Below are positions 11,333 to 21,575 of a stretch of 64,000 bases of DNA, one piece after another. Location: positions 19,813,501-19,877,500 of the forward strand of contig CM027382.1 in NCBI GenBank assembly GCA_015680905.1. Direction: 5' to 3'. The position numbers and the translations under genes are program-made. Origin of the DNA: Coptis chinensis. Lineage: Eukaryota; Streptophyta; Magnoliopsida; Ranunculales; Ranunculaceae. Position 1 is the stretch's first letter. Each line of letters begins with the position of its first letter. A model generated the notes under the pieces. That model did not search any database, was not told where the DNA came from, and saw only the letters and a program-made list of their open reading frames with translations.

Positions 11333-12164
11333 ATGACTGATGTTGTTCCAAAATCCGATGAATTCAATAATACGTCTATTTTCTTTGTTGGTATGACCTC
11401 TGTCAAATTGGAGGGTGTTGCCAATTACCTTCAATGGGCGAGGCGCATCTTGTTTATCTTCTTTGGAAAAGGTAAGGAAAATCATCTGACAGATTCCCCA
11501 GATGATAAAGGAAAGACAACCTGGACGAAAGATGACACCTTGGTTAAGAATTTCCTGTGGAATACTATGGAAAAGGATGTTTGTAATACTGTGCGGTTTT
11601 TCAAAACCTCTAAGGAAATTTGGGAGTATCTACATGAATCATACTCTCAATCTCATAATACTTCTTGTATCTTTCAATTGTATGAGAACATCTTTGATCT
11701 CACTCAAGGCGATATGTCTATCTCTGAATATTACAATTATCTTCGTAGCAAGTGGGGAAGAACTGAATATTTATCACCCACTTACTACAGACATAAATCA
11801 GTTGAAGAAACAAAGAGAGGAATTTCGAGTCTCAAAATTCCTATCTGGGCTACGTCTCGAGTTTGCTAATGTGAAAGCCCAAGTTCAAGTTGAATCTAAG
11901 CTCCCTACTCTGTCTGAAGCTTATTCTTGTCTTTCTCGTATTACTGCACCTCCTCCAAGGCACAATGACAGTGCGGCTTTATTGATCCCTCCAAGTAGCA
12001 ATAATAACCCCTCCTCTAGTTGTGGTAATGGAGGTAGAAGGGGTAGAGCCGGTCGTGGACGTGGAGGTGGTCGTAACCAAGGGAGTGGTCGTGGTCGTGG
12101 TATTGGCGGTTTTTACCCTTGTGAGCATTGTGGGCACACAAATCATAGTTATGATTTTTGTTAG
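11333..12164 (+). pseudogene. gag region of the copia fossil
   Basis: Plus-strand remnants of a copia-type gag with YLQWARRI, KEIWEYLHESYSQSHN and QGDMSISEYYNYLRSKW, a glycine/arginine-rich stretch, and a zinc knuckle CEHCGHTNHSYDFC at the end. Part of the fossil at 4204-17238; broken. Confidence 0.9.
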
Positions 12165-12375
12165 GATATAACAGGACGCCCACCTTTGTGCAAAGCCAAC
12201 AATGACATAGTAGTTGATCAGAAAGTGACCGATTTTAAACAAGTTCAAGAAGACCTTGCAACCCTGATGAAGCGGATACAAGCTATTCCAGTCAGTTCAT
12301 CGAGTTCATCCAACCAACCCACTGCAACCCTAGCCGATTCAGGTAAAACATGTCTTCATACTAGTGGTAACAACT

Positions 12376-15300
12376 CTTGGGTCATTGACTCAAGAGCTTC
12401 TGATCATATGATAGGTAATCCCCAGTTTGTTTTCTAATCTTGAGTATACTCACACACCATCATATGTCATATTAGAAAATGGGGCTAAGGCTAGTATTCT
12501 TGGTAGGGGTACTATTCAGTTAACTCGTAATATATCACTTGTCTCTGTCTTGCTTATTCAAAATTTCCCTTTTAATCTATTGTCTATTCATCGTCTCATC
12601 CAATCTCTTCACTGTAATGTCATGTTTTCTTCCACTCATAGTTGTATTTCAGGATCTACAGACAAATACACTAGTTGGTGGGGGATATGAGCATGGGGGC
12701 TTCTATTACTTTCAAGATGGTTATGGGCACTCTCACCAAAAGCAGGCTCTCACAGTCTCAATCTCTCCCGTTCAGTGGCATAGACGTCTTGGTCATCTTT
12801 CTCTGGCTAGTTTGCGAAGTTTAGTTCCCAGTATTTCTTCTAGTATTCAGTCTTTAAGTTGTGAGGTTTGTGAGTTAGCTAAACATCGTCGTGCTACTTA
12901 CAAAAATAGGTTAAATAAGTGTTCTAGTGCTCCTTTTCAGTTAGTCCATTCAGATGTTTGTGGTCCTTGTAGAACCACTGGCCTTTTTGGAGCCAAGTAT
13001 TTTATTACATTTATAGATAATTTCTCTCGTGTTTGTTAGGTATATATTATGGAAAATCGTTCTCAAGTATTCTCTGTTTTTCAAAAATTCTATGCTGAGA
13101 TTACTAATCGATATTCTGCACACATTAGGGGTGGGAATTTGGCCCTAACGACTAACCCGCCCACGACCGACCGATTCTAAGCCCCTATAAAGCCCTCACA
13201 ACTAAAGCCCTCACGAGTTTAGGTCCGCCCCCCCCTAATGCCTTCTTCTAAGGGCTAGGGCTAAGATTCTAAAACATAGGCCGACCCTAACCAAGCCCTA
13301 ACCGCCCTTTTCATACTTTCACTATAAATACACATACCATAATTGTCCAACTCTTTGTTAAATATTTTCAATTAAAATAACATTGTCCTTTGTAATTTAT
13401 CACTTACACCCAAGGGTACTTCCAATAACTTGTTTTATATAACAAAAACTTGTCAACTTAGCGACCATGAAGAACAATGAGCACTAGCCTAATAAAAATA
13501 AGACTTTATTCCTTTGATCATCAAGTCAAAGTCCATAACTTATTATTCTCAATTTCTTTTCTCACTTATTTCTTATAAATTATATTTTTATTCACATCCA
13601 AGCCAAGTCTAAAACTAAAGATTTCCTTCCACACCATTAAAAGCAAAATCTGAGAGCGGACATTTGTAACATAGAAACCAAAACAACCTTTGTCGAGGAA
13701 AAATGACATTTGTAATCTCAAACCTTTCTCCATCACTTGTTCAAAAGCCAATATTTTCATTTCCATATACAAAGCTTGAATCACTTTTAAATTAGAAGAA
13801 ATGTAATATTATATTTGTTTGAATCTATTATAGAAATAATTTATGATATTACAAATAGTTTAACAACTTCCATGACCTTAACCAAAACTATTATGTTTCT
13901 TCTTTATATATATTACTTCTTCCTTTAAAATGATAATATAATTATTTGTCTATGTATTTCAATGTTAAATGTAATTTTAGTGAGGTTTGAGTACAAGGAA
14001 GAACAAATTCGAACTCTCGATGTACTTGTCATTAGATTGTGGATGTGCATTTTAAATTTTGGACTTATCACGAGGATTATTACTAGATTGGTTGGACTTT
14101 GAGTTTGTAGATTATTGTACATTTTTGTAATATAAATGAGTTTAAAACCGATATATAAAAAAAAAAAAATATATAGGCCCGCCCTAAAGCCCGACCTAAA
14201 GCCCGACCCTAAAGCCTTTAAAAGAGGGCTAGGGTCGGTGGTGGGCTTGAGGTTTTCGACTTGTGACCGGCCCGACCCCGCCCTATGTCGATTTTTAGGG
14301 TCGGGCCGTAGGGCCGCCCTAATATCTTAAGGGCTTTAAATGTTTAAATTTTGGGCTAGCCCGACCCGACCCATTGCCCACCCCTAGCACACATGCATGT
14401 TTTTCGAACTGATAATGCCAAAGATTATACCTCTGTAATATTCAAGTGTTTTTTAGATGACCATGGCATTACACATCAAACCTCCTGTGTGGATACACCT
14501 CAACAAAATGAGGTTGCTGAGAGAAAGAACAGACCCATTCTTGAAGTCGTCCGATGCTTAATGTTTCAAACAAATCTCCCAAAGTTTTATTGGGCAGAGG
14601 CAGTCCTTACTACCACATACTTGATTAATCGTATGCCCTCTTCAGTGTTAGGCGGACAAACACCACACTCTGTTCTTTTTCCTGATCAACCTTCTTTCCA
14701 TCTTCCCCCTCGTATTTTTGGTTGTGTCTGCTTTGTTCATAATCTTCAACCGAGTCATGATAAGTTGGACTCTCGTGCTATTAAGTGTGTTTGCCTTGGG
14801 TATTCATGTACACAAAAAGGGTACAAGTGTTATAGTCCTCATCTGCACAAATCATTTGTGTGTGCTGATGTTACTTTTTTTGAAGATGTTTCGTTTTACT
14901 CTTTAGAAGGGAAGATGTCCTCTGAACCAATTGAGGATTGTGTTCTGCCATCTGGTGTTGTTGAATATGATCTTCCTGCGACTATTGGTGTTAATGAGGG
15001 AGCTCATAATCAGGTTATCGGCATCGATGATGTTGGAGCTCGAAGGCGGGCGGCGTCATACCAATGGTCCTACAAAAAGCGTGCGTTCTATTGATGTTCG
15101 CAATCCATTAGATGGAGCGCAAGCGCGCCCACCAGATGGCCTTCCAGAAGCGCACACGCGCCCCTTACCTACAGCTGCTATTCAGAGAGTTTGAGGCCGA
15201 AAGTTCAACTACTCCCCTGCCTTCACCTCTTCCCACTATGTCTGTGGATCCTATTGCCATTCCGTCTGACCTCGATGTTCCTATTGCCCTACGGAAACTT

Positions 15301-16675
15301 GAACGCCCACTTGCCAGTATGCGTCTTCCTAGTAAGTATGCTCAGTATTCTATTTCTTAATATGTTTCCAGTGATCATTTACTACCATTTGTCAAGTCTT
15401 TTGTTATGTCCTTGTTGTCTGTCGCTGTCCCTTCTGACTACAGGGACACTCTATCCCATCCTGGTTGGAAGCAAGCAATGGACGAGGAGTTGAGTGCCTT
15501 GTATTCTAGTGACACTTGGGTCCTTACAGATTTTCCTTCGGGGAAGAAAGCGGTTGCTTGTAAGTGAGTTTTCACTATTAAGCATAATCCGGATGGTACT
15601 ATTTCTCGTTTAAAGGCTTGCCTAGTTGCAAAAGGCTTTACCCAGACTTATGGTATTGATTACTCCGAGACGTTTTCTCCAGTTGCAAAGTTAGCCTCTG
15701 TGCGTATTGTTATTTCTCTTGATGTTCATCATCACTGGCCTCTGTTTCAATTAGATGTGAAAAATGCCTTTTTACACGGAGATCTCTTGGAGGAAATCTA
15801 TATGGTACAACCTCTTGGTTTTGTTGCTCAAGTGGGAAAGTCTGTCGATTGAAGAAGTCTCTTTATGGGCTCAAGCAGTCTCCTAGAGCTTGGTTTGCAA
15901 AGTTTAGCCAGGTTTTGATGGCTAATGGAATGACTAGGTGTGAATATGATCATTCCGTCTTTTGCCGAAAGACCCAGCAAGGGATTATTGTCTTAGCTGT
16001 GTATGTTGATGATATCATTGTCGCAGGGTCTGACAAACAGGGTATTGATCGACTTAAAGTCAATCTCTCAAGACAGTTCCAGACAAAGATCTAGGATAAC
16101 TGAAGTATTTCTTAGGCATTGAAGTTACAAGGTTCCCGGTGAAATTCATCTCTCCACGAGAGAAAGTATGTATTAGACACCTTTCGATTGAGACATGTAA
16201 TTTAGGTGCTCGCCCAGTAGAGACTCCTATGGATTCGAACGACAAACTCTACTCAGATGTTGGAGAGTTGTATGCCGATATTAAGGGATACCGTAGACTG
16301 GTGGGAAAGCTGATCTATGCTACTATCACTCGCCCAGGTATCTCATTTGCAGTCAGTGTGGTATCTCAATATATGTATGCACTACGGATTCCTCACTACC
16401 AGGCAGTTATTCGTATTGTGCGGTATTTGAAAGGTTCTCTTGGTCGTGGATTGGTATATCGTTCTAATGGAAATTTTGATGTTATTGGATATTCAGATGC
16501 TGATTATACAGGATCAATTTCAGATAAACGATCCACCACTGGGTATTGTACCTTTCTTTGTGGAAATTTGGTGACATGGAAGAGTAAAAAGCAAACAGTT
16601 GTGTCAAAGTCTAGTGCAGGATTTGGTATAGAGCTATGGCTCGCGGATTTGAGTGAGTTAATGTGGATTAAGTAA
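12376..16675 (+). pseudogene. pol region of the copia fossil (PR, INT, RT, RNase H)
   Basis: Domains in order: protease (WVIDSRASDHM) near 12376; GAG-pre-integrase and start of integrase (WHRRLGHLSLASL, HSDVCGPC) at 12770-13036; the rest of integrase after the hAT insertion from 14393 (RTDNAKDYTS, TPQQNEVAERKN); RT from about 15530 (KKSLYGLKQSPRAW, YVDDIIVAGSD); RNase H to 16675 (YSDADYTGSISDKRSTTGYC). Broken. Confidence 0.92.
13126..14386. mobile_element. Non-autonomous hAT-type DNA transposon inside the copia integrase
   Basis: 1,261 bp bounded by TAGGGGTGGG and its inverse CCCACCCCTA. The 8-bp target duplication GCACACAT is at 13118-13125 and 14387-14394. Both ends carry GC-rich subterminal repeats built from GCCC, CGACC and CCTAA motifs, while the centre is AT-rich. 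TIR sequence and 8-bp TSD are typical of plant hAT elements. No transposase is recognisable; the frames inside (for example 13566-13784 minus) are short and unrelated. It must move in trans, if at all. Confidence 0.93.
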
Positions 16676-16959
16676 CCGCTACATGAGTTAGGTTTCGGTA
16701 TAGCTACCGATCCCTCTTCATTGTGACAATTTAAGTGACCATTCATATCGCTTCTAATCCATTATTTCATGAGCGAACTAAGCACATAGAGGTAGATTGT
16801 CATTATGTCAGACATAAGGTTGAAACAAAGGAGATTAGTACTTCTTATGTGGCGTCTACTTCTTATGTGGCGTCTCGAGATCAGCTAGCTGGTATCTTCA
16901 CCGTCCAGTTTTGAATTATATTGGTAACAAGCGGGTATGAGCGATATCTATGCTCCAGC

Positions 16960-16970
16960 TTGAAGGGGGG
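16960..16970 (+). promoter_or_regulatory. Polypurine tract of the copia fossil
   Basis: TTGAAGGGGGG directly before the 3' LTR at 16971, the usual plus-strand priming site position. Confidence 0.85.
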
Positions 16971-17238
16971 TGTTGAAGTATGTAGAGTCGGTCTCACACA
17001 TTCTATAAGTGTGAGACCGTATCTTATTTAAGTAGTTGCTATTTCGGTGAAGTCTATCACCAGTATAAATATATAAATTGCAGGTTAGAGTAAATATAGT
17101 CTAAACCCTACATTCTTCTTGTGCCTCTATCCTTTTTTCTTCTTCTTCTACACTCAATATCTTTAACCTAACTAGCTAATCCCATATCTTTAACCTAACT
17201 AGCTAATAACTATATGTATCTCCTAACATAATTTAACA
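16971..17238 (+). repeat. 3' LTR of the copia fossil
   Basis: 268 bp. It matches the 5' LTR but has an internal direct duplication of about 26 bp (ATCTTTAACCTAACTAGCTAAT twice). TSD CAATG follows at 17239-17243. Confidence 0.92.
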
Positions 17239-17328
17239 CAATGTCAATACCAACTACGGTTTTTCGAAGGAAAGGAAATAATCCTAACTAAAACATCTAT
17301 TTTCCCACTCTCTGTCTCTCTCTATCTA

Positions 17329-18629
17329 ATGAAGGAAGCGCAGCTCCTTTTCTCACAGCTCACGTTAGCCACCACCACACCACCATCTTTTATGGACCAG
17401 TCCCCCTCAACAACATCAGCTCCACCCGGGCCCACTAACCATCCTCGCCGTTCCATCTCAGAACTACCAGACAACTGTTTATCCCTTATATTCCAATCCT
17501 TAAATTCTGGTGACCGTAAAAAGTGTTCATTAGACTTTCCCTCGACGCAAGATCCGACCTCATTTCATATATCCCATTACTGTTTACTCGTTTTCACTCC
17601 ATCTCAAAACTATCATTAAAATGCGACCGTAGATCAGTAAGTATTGGAGATGAAGCTTTAATATTGATATCTTTGAAATGTCGGAATTTAACTGGGCTGA
17701 AATTGAGGACATGTCGGGATTTAAGTGATTTGGGTATGGTTGCTTTTGCGGAAAATTGTAAAGGTCTGAGGAAATTATCAGTTGGGTCTTGTAATTTTGG
17801 TGCTAAAGGTATGAATGCTGTGATTTATAATTGCAGTATGCTTTAACAACTTTCAGTTAAGCATCTTCGTGGGATAAAGAAAGGCGCTGCTAGCGATTTA
17901 ATAGGTCCACTTATTGTCGGGGCGAAGAATTTGAAAACGTTCAAGTTGTTTAGGTGTTCTGGGGATTGGGATGGGTTGTTGGAAATGTTTGCTGAGAATG
18001 TTAGTTGTTTGGTGGAAGTTCATCTAGAAAGGCCTCAAGTTAGTGATAGAGGTCTTGGGGCCGTGTCGAATTGTTTGGGTTTGGAGATTTTGCACCTTGT
18101 TAAGGCTCCGGAATGCACGAATGTTGGGCTTGTGGCGGATAGGTGTAAGCATTTGAGGAAGCTTCATATTGATGGGTCGAAGATGAATAGGATTGGGGAT
18201 GAAGGATTGATTGCTATTGCTAGAAGATGTCCTAATCTTAAGGAGTTGGTATTGATTGATGTCAATCCTACTTTGTTGAGTTTGGGGCTTTTAGCTGCTA
18301 ATTGCCAGAATTTGGAATGTTTGGCGCTTTGTGGAAGTGAGACATTTGGGGATGCTGAAATATCGTGTATTGCAGCTAACTGCGGGGCTTTGCGGAAGCT
18401 TTGTATCAAAGGGTGTCCTGTTTCAGATCATGGGATGGAAGCACTTGCTGGGGGTTGTCCTAGTTTGGTTAAGGTGAAGGTTAGGAAGTGCAGGGGTGTA
18501 AATTGGTTGAGAGAAAGTCATGGATCATTGGCTGTTAATTTGGATACAGGTGCAAATGAAATTCCAGAGGATGTTGCAGGCGAAGGTGGGTTAGAGGAAA
18601 ATGTTGCGGGGCTTAAGTATTTTGTCTGA
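17329..18629 (+). pseudogene. SKIP2: F-box/LRR gene of the SKIP2/VFB family, decayed
   Basis: Intronless plus-strand gene. Members of this family are substrate adaptors of SCF ubiquitin ligases: an F-box that binds SKP1/ASK, then leucine-rich repeats. Seen here: F-box start ISELPDNCLSLIFQSLNSGDRKKCS, then CDRRSVSIGDEALILIS, GLRKLSVGSCNFGAKGMNAV, LHIDG, NRIGDEGL and ALRKLCIKGCPVSDHGMEAL. The family-like start is ATG 17392 (MDQSPSTT); an in-frame ATG lies at 17329. Two lesions are visible. About 16 codons after KKCS, the second half of the F-box, are missing near 17530 with a frame change. An in-frame TAA lies at 17844-17846 where the family has a Glu/Gln codon. The piece after it (about 17890-17915) is also roughly 30 codons shorter than Arabidopsis SKIP2, and the C-terminus is short. 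The copia element ends 85 bp upstream. Probably non-functional; a truncated product cannot be excluded. Confidence 0.88.
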
Positions 18630-21575
18630 AATGATCAATATGCAGGTAACAAAAGTTGTGGAATAATTTTGATGTAGAAAGTGTTGACCATTGAGAGCAC
18701 TGAATATATAGTCCCTTCACTTAGATGCATTTTCTTGTTTTCCTATTCTCTTGGTAGGAACGTGTTATGGGCACATGGGATGCCTTCTTATTATTTTTAT
18801 TAAAAAAATTGCTACAAGAAAGCACCCTTGCATATTTGTATGGAAACATAAGCAACTATTATATGTTATCTTTGAAGACGTGCTTCTGTGGTTATTTGTT
18901 GTCTGGCAAGATTGAGGCATTCTTATAACACAATTTCTTTGATTAAGGACATTTCGGATGGTTTGTATTTTTCCTTTTTATAGTTTGGTTTCTGTTCCAT
19001 ACTGTATATTATTAAGCGCATTATATCAGAAAGCAGTCGTGCTGTTGCATATATAGTTAGTAGGTACAACGCTCCACAATAAAGTTTCATTAGTGTCATC
19101 TTACTTCAAGGTTTCTACTCATCTCTTACAATTACACTAGTTTTGGTCCTGGTTGCTTTAACTGAAAATGCACTAACTTGAGTGATTACTCGGAACAGTA
19201 ATGATAGTTTGTATGAGGTAGTTATTAGGACAAGTGATTTGGGTGGTTTTGGTTATTTTACAAGCAATTATCTGGGTAGCTTTGTGTATTAGGTTATAAT
19301 ATGATGGTCTTCCAATGGTCTTAGTGGATCAGTGGATGTACATAAAAGTGTTCCCTGTAGGTATCTTTTAATTCCCGAGTAGTATATTTTGCTTGTACTT
19401 CTACTTGTAGGTGGTTATGACTTTTGCACACGTTTCTTCCCAGATCTGACTTTTGCAGACACACAAATCTTGTTATTGAAAGTTGAAACTACAGCTGAAC
19501 CAGTAATAGTGAATCACTGTGGTGGATATAGTGAGGCTCTTGATAAAAATCTAGAGAGTGTTTAAAGAAAGAGAGATCTCTTCTTAAAGATTGATGATAA
19601 GGTGTATGTTGTCATTCTATTTGTCATTCTATATGCTTTGTCGGTGTGAAGTTCTCTGCATGTTGTCATTCTATTTGTGTTCGAAGTTTCAGAGCATCAT
19701 TTTAATGGTGTTACTATTATGACATGCAGTATAGATTGTGGTTACGTCTCTAGAAGTTTTCTGTTTGTTTGTTCCCTAGTTCTGTTCTATCTATGTGAAA
19801 CCACTCTTTTCTTACTTCATTCAGGAAGTTTCCTACTGTGTATTTGCGTGGTTATCATATTATCATTTTTTATTTTTATTTGGTTGTAAAATTAGCAAAA
19901 TGTGTTCTATGAAATGTTGACTCCTATGTCCCTTCGGGAGGTCTTTGGGTTCTCTTTGTGTGGAGGACGTTGCTTTTGTTGTTAGCTCTTGAACTCTGAT
20001 GCAGCTTGTTTATGCTTTCCTCTTCATATACATGAATATTTTGCGACAAAATTGACATTTAACTGAGAAATTCTCTGGATCAGTTTAATCACTTGAAAGG
20101 TTGCTTCATCTCAAGGATGATGGTAGGAAATCATAGTAATATACATTTACAACTTGTCTCCGACATGGTAGTAGCTCCACATTACTCTCTTCATGTACTT
20201 TTATCACTTTGTGCAAATCCAAACTGTTATCCATGATGAGGTGCTCTTCTAAATATGTTTATGAGAGTTCTAGGCTGGAGTTTGGAAAACAGTATGCCCA
20301 CTTATGTGTGCATTTACGAGTTCCTCGCTCTCGCACCACTCTCTCTTTTCATAGTAGTTGAAAAACTTCCAGCGTATCAGTGATCAGTCTATGAGGAGGC
20401 AAGAGATTTCGGATCTTTTGTACTCACCTTATTTTTTGGTCCAATTGTCAATCTTACTTTAGTGATCTCTCTTTCTATTGGGGGTTGTCTTAATTTAATG
20501 GTGCTTTGAATCATTGAAATTAGGAATTGCCATTTTTCTTTTAGTATAGTCCTAGCTTTCCTCTCACACATTGACCGTGACAGAACGCAAAATTTTACAC
20601 TGTAACAGTAAAAGCCTGGCTTTGCTTAACGAGTTCTGTTGTTTCACAACTAAAGGCTGCCCCCTAACAACACATAAGACGGTAAATGTGTAACAGTACT
20701 CTGACAAGCTTAAAAAACTGAAGAACATATGCTACATTATATATGCAATTCCTGCCAGTCGTCATTCTCATCAATAAACAGAATTCTCTCCTGGGTCTGT
20801 ATGTCTGATTATACAATTTTGAAACGCAGTCATTCATTGGCAGGATGAGTACCAACTGGAACAACTTGACATTGGCTGGCCACCTCGTTGTTTAGCATTT
20901 CTGCAAATAGGAATGGCAAAGAATGCAGTACAAGAAAAGTTTGAAAAGACACCAAAGAAATTACCCTTTCTACTCATTAAGTGATTCTTTTCCGTAGCCT
21001 AAATGCAAGGAAACTGAAGCAAAGGGCAAACTGCATATTACACGCACTCAAGCCACCTGGCAATCTATCTACAGGAGACTGCTGGTTCAGTCAAGACCAA
21101 CTGTGGATTTTAGACACCTCAATGAACGTGTTTTTAGCAGATTTATCAGAAAAACCCTTCTGTAGCATTGGTCTGCCTGGTGTTCTTAGATATCATGTAA
21201 CTGGTTTTTCTACTTAATAAGGAAGAGGGAAACAGGGGTAAAAAGTAAAAATAAATCCTTCTGAGGGTATGTCTACTTCAGCTAATAAAATTACTTGTCA
21301 TATCCACTGTGAGTATTGCTATGTTACAATATACCTCCTATCTGGCTCAGAGCTGTGTGAACACGTTATTCGGGACATCTCAAAGAGCAAGAGGCCCAGT
21401 GAACCCAAGGACTTCATTGATACAACAAACTAAAAATGCAATTCTTCGGAATAACTTAAATCAGAAGATCAGAACTGATATCACCTCTTTGCTAATGACA
21501 ATCGCAACTGCAGCTCAATTGGGACATATACGATGAATCTTGATTAGCATGCCACTCGGTGCAACAGGTACATGC
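18630..21575. other. Intergenic region between the F-box pseudogene and MPDU1
   Basis: AT-rich sequence with scattered short frames and no recognised domain, LTR or TIR. The right end must contain the 3' UTR of the minus-strand MPDU1 gene, whose stop codon is at 21576-21578. I see no further gene. Confidence 0.6.

Larger units (their letters stand above)
4204..17238 (+). mobile_element. Ty1/copia LTR retrotransposon fossil carrying two nested insertions
   Basis: Both LTRs (4204-4445 and 16971-17238), a primer-binding site just after the 5' LTR, a purine tract before the 3' LTR and a 5-bp TSD CAATG are visible. The internal order gag, protease, integrase, reverse transcriptase, RNase H on the plus strand is the Ty1/copia order. 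A Tat-like element (4616-11188) lies in the leader and a hAT-type element (13126-14386) lies within the integrase part, which explains the 13-kb span. The coding region is broken, with at least half a dozen breaks besides the insertions. LTRs differ at roughly 18 of 240 positions by hand count, so it is the oldest member of this nest, probably a few million years or more depending on the rate assumed. Confidence 0.95.
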
